A DNA stretch of 64,000 nt from Eutreptiella sp. 'Long Island Sound 2002' (taxonomy: Eukaryota; Euglenozoa; Euglenophyceae; Eutreptiales; Eutreptiaceae): assembly GCA_964036045.1 (NCBI GenBank), contig OZ038392.1, forward strand, positions 18,342,612 through 18,406,611. The letters run 5' to 3'. Position 1 is the first letter of the stretch. Each line of letters starts with the position of its first letter. Positions 1-9,300 of the stretch are shown piece after piece. The position numbers were made by a program, and so were the translations under genes. The notes beneath the pieces are model-generated. The model had not been told where the DNA came from. It made no database searches and saw only the letters and a program-made list of their open reading frames with translations.

Positions 1-1361
1 GCGCGGGCACACCGGTGAACAGGAGCCCAACGGCCCAGGACACTGCACACACGTAGGGAGGCCGAGGGACAGGAAAGAACCAATACCCCATGGGTCGGAC
101 GCACTGGGGCGACCCAGCCGACCCACCGGGCCAGTGGCAGGAGCGGTACTCCAAGGCCACTGGTCCGAGCCCGGCCAGGCTGCATCGGGGACCATGGCAA
201 ACGTCACCCGGAGCCATGGAAGCAACCGGTGACAGGCGAGCCGGTACACAGTCCAGGAGGGGGTCACCTGCCAAGCAGAGTGGCCCCGCAACTCAAGCCA
301 CAAGGGTGAGGCGGTCGTACCGTAGACAAGCGGGAGCAATACCCCTTGTGGTGAGAGATACTCCACACGACTGGGCAGCCCCCCAGAGCTGCCGCCCAAA
401 GGAGGGGGCATGTGGCCCTACCCATGGACACATGTGGGGACACCCTCCCACCTGGGACACATGGACCGGGTGGCCGCGACAATGCCTTCCCAAGCACATG
501 CGGGAGCGGCTCAAGAGTCACCTGACATAGGGCAGTGGGAGGGACAGGACGTCCCCTTGGTAAGACCTTCTTCCTGCAATGTCAAAGGAGGCATCCCAAG
601 CTCCCGAAGATACCTACCTACCCTACCTGGGCTTCCCGCCTGGCGCCATCAGGATCTCCACACATCACAGCGAATAGGGCAACACGGTATCACGAGCACT
701 CAAACAGTAAAATCTGTACTCAGGTACTGGTCCAGGCTGGACCAGGCTGTAAGAACATGTACACGGCGACTCAGGGCGCCTTTGTATACGATTCGTGGTG
801 AAAAACAGTCCATCCTTCAACGATCGGCTGATGACACTTAACATACAGATGCACATATCCTGGAGGGCAGAAAAACAAGCAAAGATCTGGGTAAATAGGC
901 GTGTAAACACGCTCTGGACAGAGCGCCAAACCACGCCACGGTCAGGATAAGGCAATGCAGGAGGGTGGACAGGAAAACGCCTGAATACAGGCCATATATA
1001 GTCTCGAGACACACGTCGACTGGTCTGGATTCCGCAAGTGCCATGGAACCAGACCACACACCAAAAATTCGCAATGCCGATGACAGCGGCATCCGTTGCG
1101 CAACGTCGTATGGGCTTCAAGGCCCCGAGAGCTCAGAAATATGAAGGTCAGTCGCCCTACCTGGTTTCCCAAGGATTCAGCAGGGGGGGGAGTGACGAAT
1201 GGAAGAAGAGAGGGGCCATCCTCCCCTGGATACAGCAGGGGGGGGTATATGGCCACTCCGATGGCAGGTGACCGAAAGATGAGAGAGAGCAAGCAAATAA
1301 GGGAAGATCCGTCGACCTCACAAGCGCTCATAATGCATCAGGGGAGAGCCCAGGGCGCTGA
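1..1361 (-). other. 3' non-coding region downstream of element A pol (copy 1)
   Basis: This is non-coding sequence between the pol stop (TGA at 1,362-1,364, minus strand) and the window edge. It holds the last unit of a 65-bp repeat (from position 7; three units are visible in copy 2) and two G8 tracts near 1,183 and 1,239, each inside a GGATnCAGCA-G8 context. I found no purine tract followed by an LTR. Copy 2 matches it closely with no net indel. Open frames here on both strands look incidental. Confidence 0.6.
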
Positions 1362-4300
1362 TCAGGCACCCCTGGCTGCAATCGCCCGGGTGAGTGCTGC
1401 CAAGTCCGAAACATGGATCTTGGTCTTGTGCTTGCGGATGTACTCCATGAAGGGAGTATTGACCCGCGGCACGAACGAGGAGACGGGTTCCCAGGTATCG
1501 TGGGACGGCCCATAGCCTCGCCAACGAACCTTGAACTCCAGACCTCCGGGTGCCGAGGCTTTCGGACGCTGAGCCAGGATCTTCTCGACAGTATAGTCGT
1601 CCTGCTCAGCATGGTCATCATCCGAATCAGCCTCATGTGCGGCATAGCTCAGGGACACATGTTGGCCACGGAGGTCGGGTTCCCGCAAACGGAGTTGACT
1701 CTCGTGGCGCTCCCGGAACTGTCCGTGACCCACCTTGATGCGGTAGGTGTCCTCACCAATCCTGCGGACCACCTCGCCGGGTGCGAACCAGGTCTTGGTG
1801 CGGTGGGTGCCCATGGGGCGGGGTCTGATCACCCACACCGGGTCTCCCACCCTGAACTTCTGCGCTGTCGAGCTCGGGGCGGACTTCTGACGCTCAGCAT
1901 GCTCCTTCTCGAGCTGCTGGCGGATGTCCCGCGCCGTTTGCTCTTGCCGCGCGAAGAACTCCTTGGCATCCATGGCCATGCCATCACCAGACAAGGGAAG
2001 TCCCCTACCCAGGGGGTCCCTGCCGAACAGAATCTGGTGAGGGGACAAACCGCCAGGGCTGGGGGTGTCATGATGGGCCTTCAGAGCAGGCCACATCTCC
2101 TCAAACCAGTTCCGACGTGGATTGGTGATGTGGATCTTGCGCAGCTTCTCGAACAGCTGCTGTCCAGCCACTTCAGCACGGCCGTTAGACCGGCTGAGAT
2201 AGGCGACGCTCTTGGCATGACGTATCCCCATGAGGGAACACATAGCCTTGAACCAGCCACCAGTAAACTGGGGCCCTCGGTCACTGCAAATGGTGCGGGG
2301 GATGTCAAAGACAGTCAGCCAATGACGAATCATCATGACTGCCACTTCCTTGGCAAGAAACCCCTTTTTGCGTGCCGGAACGGCTACAACGTAGCCGCTG
2401 TGGCGGTCCACACAGAGAACCACACAGTCAAAGGTCTCCTTGCCAATGTGCACTTCGGGCATGGAGAAGACGTCCATGGCCACGCTCTCCATGGGCTGGT
2501 CAGGAACCGGGGTCCATTGGGGTTCCCCCTTGACGTTCCGGTTGTCGGGATTGCAGGCCTGACAGACCGAGCAACCCTTCCTGACCTTCTTGATGGCAGT
2601 GTAGAGAACGATATGGTCGATCTCGAACCGACGCTGCATGTCAAGGGCTTGCTTCTTGACCCCTGGGTGCAGCATGTGGTGGTGCCAAGCTTCACACAGC
2701 TCGAGCACCCGGGACTCTGGGACTAGCAGCTTACCATTCCGGTAGAGCTTGCCATCTTCCTCAGTCAGCCCCTTTGGCCACTTCTGCCCGTCATCAGGGT
2801 CGGTCACAGCCCTATACTCGGCCGCAAAGGCCTCAGACTTGGCGTAGTCGTCGGTCCAGTCGTCCTGGAGGCAAGACTCCGGGAAGAGGTGCTTGTCGGA
2901 CTCAGCTCCTTCAGGGGCGAGTACACTGACCGCTCTGCTCACCCTCGACGCGCGGGGGGGATCTGCAGCCATGACGACGAAGCATTTAGCACCCTCCTCC
3001 TCCATCAGGCGCTCCATTTCGATGATCCTCTTGGCTTCAGCGGTCTCAGCCTCATCGCCATGGGCAGAGATATCCTGCATGCCCTTGCTGGCGGGATAGG
3101 CCCACCTACTGAGACAGTCCGCCACGGTGTTATCCTTTCCAGGAATATACACAACCGTGAGGTCGAACTTGGCCAAGGTCTCATGCCATCTTGCCCGTCG
3201 GGAGGCGGGACCTGAGGGGTTGTCCACGTGCTCCTTGTGCCACGACTGCAGACTCTGATGGTCGGTGCAGACGGTGACGGGATGGAGGGCTATGTACCCA
3301 GCCCATTTCCTGAGAGCCATGACGATGGCATACGCCTCCTTTTCACGGGGCATCCACGTCCGTCTCTGGCCTTCCGCCAGGACTCGGCTCCAGAAGGCCA
3401 CGGGCACGTGCCTCCCGTCGTCAAGCACTTGCTCCAACACAGCGCCAATGGCGTAGTCGGAAGCGTCGGTGCGCAGGACGAACCCTCGGTCGGGATCCAC
3501 GAGGTGCAGACCCACTGCGGATAGCAGCGCCTGCTTCATCCCCTCGAAGGCACGGTCGGACTCAGCTGTCCAGACCAGAGCCTTCTTGGACCCCTTCTTG
3601 GTCTCCTCTCGGTTGCCCTTGAGCATGGTCGTCATGGGGGCTGCATACTCGGCATACATTTTGATATACCCCGAGTAGTAGTTGCAGAACCCCAGATACG
3701 CCCGTAGCTCAGAGACCGTCTTGGGCTTTTCCCAGTGCTCAATCGCAGCCACCTTGCCAGTTATGGGCTTTCGCTGCCCGTTCCCGACTACGTGGCCAGC
3801 GAAGACCACCTCGCTTACCGCAATGGTGGCCTTGTCACTGCTGCCCGTGAGCTTGTGCCGAACCAGAAGGTCCAGCACTCGAGTGACGTCCCTCTCATGT
3901 GCCTCCAGTAGCTCCTCGAAGCTCATACTGGGGTCCCCGGACGCGATGATGACATCGTCCACGAAGGGGTCCGCACAGTCACGCACCGGCTCAAGCAGGC
4001 TCTCCAGCATCCGCTGAAAGGCTGCATTGCCGTTGGTAACGCCCACGGGCATCACCTTCCACTGGAGAGGTCCAAGTGGAGTGCTCATGGCTGTGCAGGC
4101 ACGGGACTCTTCGGCGAGAGGCATCTGATGATAACCATGTTTCAGGTCAATCACCGTGAAGATCCTCCGCCTGTGTTGTTTTTGCAGCATGTCCTCAATG
4201 AGGGGCAGCGTATAGCTGTCGTGCTGCGTTTGGGCGTTCAGGCCGCGGTAGTCGACCACGAGCCGCCACTCACCGGCAACCTTCTTGGGGACGACGAAGC

Positions 4301-5264
4301 AGGGAGAGGCCCACTCGGAGTGGCACGGCTCAAGCCGGCCTCTCTGGATGAAGTCACGGAGGATCTTCTCCATGGCCTCTCTCCTCTCGCCCCTCAGGGC
4401 AAACTCCCGGTGCCGATACACACGGGGGTCCTGCTTCAGTCGTATCTTGGCCTCGCCATACGGTCCACGCACCGGTGGGGGAAAAACAGGCTTACCGCTG
4501 AAGAAGGTATCACCATACTTCTGCTTCAGCCTGGCCCTCAATGCCTGAATCTTGGGGCAATCATCGGATTCCGCCTTGACTTTTCCGGGCACCTGGACCA
4601 CGGAGCTTACTTGAGGGGTAGCGACCCCGCTCGGTTTCGGCTCAGGTGGTCTTCCCAGGTGGCCCAAAGGGCCATCTCTGGTCTTGCCTCGGAACAGATC
4701 GCCGTAGGTGGGTGGGTTACCGCCAGGCGGCTCGTCTTGGCTCGACATGTGATCCAGCACCCTCTGTACGAAGGTATTCCCGTCATAGGAACCGGAGACG
4801 ATTGAGTCCACTTCCCACCAGGCTTTGTCCTGGCCTTTGCCCTCACGCTGGTTTCCCCAGTCGTGAAAGGGCTGATCCATATACCCCTGAACCAGATCCC
4901 ACTCCTCTTCAGTGAGGGGGTCTTCCGAATCCGATTCTTCGATGTCAACAGGGGGAACCGCAAAGCATTGCCGCCAGGGCTCTGCTATGATGCGGTTGAC
5001 ACACACGAAGTCCGTGGCGTCGGCCTGATCAAGGCCCCCATCCACATAGTGGAATTCTGTTGGCCATCTCTCGGGTGGCATGGGCTGTCCCTTAGCGTCC
5101 TGATAGACACTCTCTCCAGCCGTCAGGACGACCTTGTTCAAGGTCATGTTGGTCAATGAGGCTACCCAATGTCGGGTACTTTCCTCCTCGGTGCATCCCA
5201 TAGGAACAACCAGCACTGCCTTGGAGCGGTCCTTGCGAATCTTCGCTATCGCTCTGGGAATGTC
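1362..5264 (-). CDS. pol: Element A pol (RT, RNase H, integrase, chromodomain), copy 1
   Basis: Replicates and integrates the element. About 1,300 codons follow the in-frame UAG at 5,265-5,267, so it is most simply the C-terminal part of a Gag-Pro-Pol polyprotein; no start codon of its own is needed. Counting from that UAG: RT at about 280-480 with catalytic FVDD near residue 434 in place of the usual YxDD; RNase H starting near 593 (RTDASDYAIG); integrase zinc finger at about 860-900 (H-H then CSVCQAC); DDE core with Asp near 930 (AMDVF), Asp near 992 (SDRGPQF) and Glu near 1,028 (GRAEV); chromodomain at about 1,223-1,278 (YTVEKIL, VRWRGY, TWEP). It ends at TGA 1,362-1,364. This copy is intact, unlike copy 2. 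Confidence 0.92.
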   Translation of the reverse strand, partial: DIPRAIAKIRKDRSKAVLVVPMGCTEEESTRHWVASLTNMTLNKVVLTAGESVYQDAKGQPMPPERWPTEFHYVDGGLDQADATDFVCVNRIIAEPWRQCFAVPPVDIEESDSEDPLTEEEWDLVQGYMDQPFHDWGNQREGKGQDKAWWEVDSIVSGSYDGNTFVQRVLDHMSSQDEPPGGNPPTYGDLFRGKTRDGPLGHLGRPPEPKPSGVATPQVSSVVQVPGKVKAESDDCPKIQALRARLKQKYGDTFFSGKPVFPPPVRGPYGEAKIRLKQDPRVYRHREFALRGERREAMEKILRDFIQRGRLEPCHSEWASPCFVVPKKVAGEWRLVVDYRGLNAQTQHDSYTLPLIEDMLQKQHRRRIFTVIDLKHGYHQMPLAEESRACTAMSTPLGPLQWKVMPVGVTNGNAAFQRMLESLLEPVRDCADPFVDDVIIASGDPSMSFEELLEAHERDVTRVLDLLVRHKLTGSSDKATIAVSEVVFAGHVVGNGQRKPITGKVAAIEHWEKPKTVSELRAYLGFCNYYSGYIKMYAEYAAPMTTMLKGNREETKKGSKKALVWTAESDRAFEGMKQALLSAVGLHLVDPDRGFVLRTDASDYAIGAVLEQVLDDGRHVPVAFWSRVLAEGQRRTWMPREKEAYAIVMALRKWAGYIALHPVTVCTDHQSLQSWHKEHVDNPSGPASRRARWHETLAKFDLTVVYIPGKDNTVADCLSRWAYPASKGMQDISAHGDEAETAEAKRIIEMERLMEEEGAKCFVVMAADPPRASRVSRAVSVLAPEGAESDKHLFPESCLQDDWTDDYAKSEAFAAEYRAVTDPDDGQKWPKGLTEEDGKLYRNGKLLVPESRVLELCEAWHHHMLHPGVKKQALDMQRRFEIDHIVLYTAIKKVRKGCSVCQACNPDNRNVKGEPQWTPVPDQPMESVAMDVFSMPEVHIGKETFDCVVLCVDRHSGYVVAVPARKKGFLAKEVAVMMIRHWLTVFDIPRTICSDRGPQFTGGWFKAMCSLMGIRHAKSVAYLSRSNGRAEVAGQQLFEKLRKIHITNPRRNWFEEMWPALKAHHDTPSPGGLSPHQILFGRDPLGRGLPLSGDGMAMDAKEFFARQEQTARDIRQQLEKEHAERQKSAPSSTAQKFRVGDPVWVIRPRPMGTHRTKTWFAPGEVVRRIGEDTYRIKVGHGQFRERHESQLRLREPDLRGQHVSLSYAAHEADSDDDHAEQDDYTVEKILAQRPKASAPGGLEFKVRWRGYGPSHDTWEPVSSFVPRVNTPFMEYIRKHKTKIHVSDLAALTRAIAARGA

Positions 5265-5276
5265 CTAACGGGGGCA
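5256..5276 (-). promoter_or_regulatory. Candidate readthrough stop, pro/pol junction (UAG-GAC), copy 1
   Basis: Minus strand reads TGC CCC CGT TAG GAC ATT CCC and the frame continues openly into pol. It is the second in-frame UAG of the same frame and is conserved in copy 2 (47,036-47,038). The downstream GAC is not a recognised readthrough context, so the mechanism is inferred from frame alone. Confidence 0.5.
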
Positions 5277-6344
5277 ATGGATCCACATCAATCCCTGATG
5301 CGGACCCCAGTGCTTCTTCCACGCGGAGTCCTGTGCGCTCCAGTACTTCTCACACACCAGCAGATGGGCGGAGGTTCCTGAAGAGAACGCATGCAGGGCC
5401 AGATCCGAAGCCCCAAAGTCCGCGACAACTCGGCTCGCCACTTCCGGCCTTACGCCGTACTCCTGGTTTGCAGGACCAGTTGGCTCAGTGTCCAGCGCGG
5501 CCACTTCGAGCTGATTGCGTTCGGGGTGGATCCATTGGCATTCCACATGGTGCTCAGGTGACGAAAGCCACGAGAGTTGGTCGTCCTGGTACAGGGTCAT
5601 GGAGGCCTGGGCCGGGAGGACGCCGGAGTCCGTCTCCATCATGAAGTCGTACCCGACGATCATGTCCCAGTCCATCTCGGCCTCGTAGAAGCGACCGTGC
5701 AGGAGGATTTCCTTGCCGAGGTCTGGGCGGCTCAGCTCACGATGGTTCACGAACTGCAGCCCAATGGCCGCTTCCTTCGTGCCTCCCACCATGTACTGGC
5801 CGTTCGCCACCTTCAGCCTGACAGGTTTTGGACTGTCGGTAAGACACTCTGGCGGAAGCAGGCCAGCCTTGACCAAGCTGACTTGAGCTCCCGTGTCGAC
5901 CAACACGTCGAAAACCTTTTCCACTTCCCCGCATAAGGCACGGACCTTAAGATGCAACTGCCGCTCGCGACCGACACGGCGCACGGCGTGCAAACTCAGG
6001 ATCTCCGGCCGTTCCAGAAGCTCAACAAGCGACTGGTGCAGGTCGTGGACAATGGGCTCAGGCTGCCCATCTGCAGCATCCAGCTGCGGTCCGGGTGATC
6101 CTCCGATACTCTCGGAAAGATCTCTTAGTACATCAAACACATTCTTGGTCGCGAAGGACGGACGGGTGCAAGGGTTTGTGCCTTCACTTGCCCTCACCCC
6201 GCCTCCGCGACTGGGTGCCGGACCGGGCCTTCTGCCCGCGGCAGTCCCATTGTGCTTATCGACTCCCGAGCGGGATGGTTCGGCGCTTCCCACGTCACCA
6301 TCCTGCGACTGCCCTAGCTGGGGCCCTTGGCTGCAGGGGCTCCG
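5265..6344 (-). CDS. pro: Element A aspartic protease segment, copy 1
   Basis: Retroviral-type aspartic protease expected to mature the polyprotein. The segment lies between two in-frame UAG codons (6,345-6,347 upstream, 5,265-5,267 downstream) in the same frame as gag and pol. It holds about 359 codons, the first 17 forming a linker with no stop. The active-site motif DTGA sits near residue 149 within VLVDTGAQVSLV, and a later IVGYDFM matches the conserved Gly-Asp region of retropepsins. The first in-frame initiator-like codon is GTG, so separate initiation is unlikely. The pepsin-like core occupies only the middle of the segment; the rest is low-complexity or unassigned. Copy 2 has the same length and both stops. 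Confidence 0.85.
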   Translation of the reverse strand, partial: RSPCSQGPQLGQSQDGDVGSAEPSRSGVDKHNGTAAGRRPGPAPSRGGGVRASEGTNPCTRPSFATKNVFDVLRDLSESIGGSPGPQLDAADGQPEPIVHDLHQSLVELLERPEILSLHAVRRVGRERQLHLKVRALCGEVEKVFDVLVDTGAQVSLVKAGLLPPECLTDSPKPVRLKVANGQYMVGGTKEAAIGLQFVNHRELSRPDLGKEILLHGRFYEAEMDWDMIVGYDFMMETDSGVLPAQASMTLYQDDQLSWLSSPEHHVECQWIHPERNQLEVAALDTEPTGPANQEYGVRPEVASRVVADFGASDLALHAFSSGTSAHLLVCEKYWSAQDSAWKKHWGPHQGLMWIHCPR

Positions 6345-6356
6345 CTAGGGGGCGTC
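6336..6356 (-). promoter_or_regulatory. Candidate readthrough stop, gag/pro junction (UAG-CGG), copy 1
   Basis: Minus strand reads GAC GCC CCC TAG CGG AGC CCC, followed by an uninterrupted frame into the protease. Zero-frame continuation with an identical arrangement in copy 2 points to stop-codon suppression as the route to Gag-Pro. CGG 3' of a stop is a known leaky context for UGA in tobravirus-type readthrough; its effect on UAG here is inferred. Confidence 0.6.
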
Positions 6357-9300
6357 GGTTGTGGAGGAAGGGGTGTTCTCCTCCGCATCAACCTCGTTGA
6401 CGCCCTTCTTCTTTCCCCCTTTCTTACCCTTCTTGTCCTTGTCCTTGTTCTGGTCATTCTGGTTGTTCTCCTTGTTCTTGTTGTCCGACCTGGGGACCCA
6501 GTTCCGCTTGATCTCCTGGATCTCCTTGGCCAACTCGGTCCCCACCGACGACATCAGCTTGGCCAGCTCGTCCCTGTCGACCTCCACTTTGGCTTCCCGG
6601 ATACCCGTGGGCGCACGCTTCTTCGACCCGTGCGCCTTCTTGGAAGCCTCCGTGTCGGCCTTGTGGACGGGGCATGTTCGGTGGTCATGGTTGAAGCCTC
6701 GCTTCCTCCCATAACACACGAAACAGCCCTGAGGGTGAGCTCGTATGAACTCCCCAAAGGACAGCGGAGGGTCGCCAATGCGGCGAGGGTCCCTCTTCTC
6801 CTGCTTCCTCCAACCCTGCTGCAGGGGCTTCCAGTTTCCCGGCTTGCTCCCCGCGCTCAGGTTCTTGGCCACGAAGGCACAAACGGCCACCTCGGCGGGC
6901 TCATCGTCGTTGTCATCGTCGACGAGAGTCTCATCGCCGCCGGCTCCCACTGGGTCCATGGCAGCTCCCCCACCAGGTCCCTTGCCAACGTAGTTGACGT
7001 CGCGGTCGCCTGGCCTCAACCCGCGGGTGTGGTGGAGGTTTCGGTACTCCTTGAGTACTTCCTCGCCAACCCACTCCAGGATCTCGTCGCAGCCCATCCG
7101 CGCCGGGATGGCCTGCAGACGGATGGTCTGGCCGCTCAACTCACACTCGTCAAGGCGCCACATCGCGGTCTTCTCGCGATCGCCGGAGACGGTGACGAGG
7201 AGAGCGTTCCGCACGGAGTGCCGTTTGACATCCCGGGCCACGTTCTTCTTCGCCCAAGCCACCACGTTCGTATGATACTCTTTGGGGAGCATCATCTTGA
7301 CCGTGTGGTTGGACTTGGCCCTCTTGGATTCCTCCTTGGTGACCCTCTTGATCCATGCTTCCGGCAGCATGGAGAGCAGGCGAGCCTGCTCGTCACCCTC
7401 GTTCCAATCCTCCACGTTGCGGCGGTAGAGGGTGTATTTCCCTCGGAAGTCCCGCCAATCTCGCAGGCGGATCTCCCGTCCATCATGCTCAAGCTTGATG
7501 GACTTCCACCGCTTGGCAGCCAGCTGCGGAGCGTCCACCCGCTCCTGCTCGTTGAGCCACTTCTTGGCTTCCTTGAGGGTCTTGATTTTCCCCTCCTTGG
7601 TCGGCATGAAGTATAGCTCTCCGAGCACTTCCGGCAGGCGGTACCTGAACCGTCCGAAGACATATCTCTCCGCATCCGCGTGAGGCATGTCTTCAGTGAC
7701 GGTCAGCCCCCAATCGTCCAGCTTCTCCAAGAAGCGGTCGAGGTTGAGGGGGTTGCCGTCGTACATGGGGGGCTTGATGTCCTTCAAGTCTTCCCACACG
7801 GCGGCATCCGCGGCCTTAGAGACCATGAACGCCGGCCGCGAGGTCGACCGAGGTTCCCATCGGCCTCGCCCACGGACTCCCACGGCCGCCACGTCCATCT
7901 CCTCCATGGAATCCCTGTGGCTACGCCGCGGTTCCTCCATGTACGCTGAACCAAAATGTTCACGCCGTACTGCTTCCATGTACGAATCCTCATCACGGCG
8001 CCGGCGGCTGCGTTCAGCGGCCTTCCCTCGTACACCACGCGGTGGGCTGATGTCGAACTCCTCCAGGTCCAGATCCAGGTCCTCACCTTCACCGACATCC
8101 CATACCACGTCTCCTCTGGGGACCTCATCCCTGAGTCCACCATAACGTCCACCAGCCATTGGGATTGGCTCCAGGGCTGGTGCGGGGCGCCGGGGGCGTA
8201 CCGGTGTCCGCGGTGGAGCACGGCGGTTGCGGAACTCCGCGCTGAGCCACTCATCACGCCAATCCTCACTGCCACTGCCGGGCGGCACGCGCTCGTTGCG
8301 GCGGCCCGCGCTGCGGTGAGAGGGGGCGGTGAGAGAGGGGGCACTGGCGCTGGGGCGACTCCTGGGGGCTCCGCCGGGGGCGTGGGGTCTGCCTGGACCT
8401 GGTCCGGGTCCCCAGCCGTCGTCCGACGAGCCAGACTCCAGGGGTGGGCGGTCGCTGCCGACGCTCCCACGGGCTTCCAGCGCGTCCAGCCTCTGCTGCA
8501 GGCCGCTGATGACCGTGGTCAGCTGTCTGGTCTCGGCCCTGGCGATGTCCAGCTCTGTCTGCGCGCGCGCGGCGACCCTGGAGATGCGAGCCATCTCGCC
8601 CTTGCCCGTGTCTACCTCCAACTCGAGCAACTGGACTCTCCTGCGGAGGTAGACAATCCACCGCCAGGTGGTATCCGGGTCGCCGTTCCCTGGTGGGTCG
8701 TCGGGGTCCCCAGGGGGTCCTCCAGGAGGGCCTCTGCCGGGTCCGCCCGGTCCAGGGGGTCCTCCCCCGTCCGGTGGTCCACCTCCAGGGGGTCCACTTG
8801 GTGGGCGTCCTCCAGGGGGTCCTGATGGTCCTCCGCCAGGGGGTTCCGGTGGGTCTCCGCCGGGTCGCCTCCCCGGGTCCGAGGATTGGCGCTTCTTCGT
8901 GATGCCGAAGTCCATGTCGTCATCCTCGTCCATGTCGCCCCACCTGGGCGTCTCGTTCTCGGAAGACTCCGAGCCCCGGTAGGGAGGAGGGAGATAGTCA
9001 TCCTCACCTTCCGGTTCCATGGGGACGTCTCCGCCTCCTCCGCCCGTCCAAGCCACCACTTGGCGATGTCGGCGGCCTCGTTCATCCCCGTCACTGGCGG
9101 TGAGGAAGGGGTCACTGTCGTGGGGGTGTCCACCCGCTGGCCTCCGCGGCCTCTCGGGGGTCTTCCCCTTGCCCTTCCTCCGTCGATGGGCGGTGGGGCC
9201 ACTGCTCCCACTGCTGCCCGTGTCCGCCTCGTCCAGCGTCATCCTGGAGGAGGCGTCCCCTTCGAAAAGCTTTCGAAGGGTCTCCACTCGTGATCCTCCC

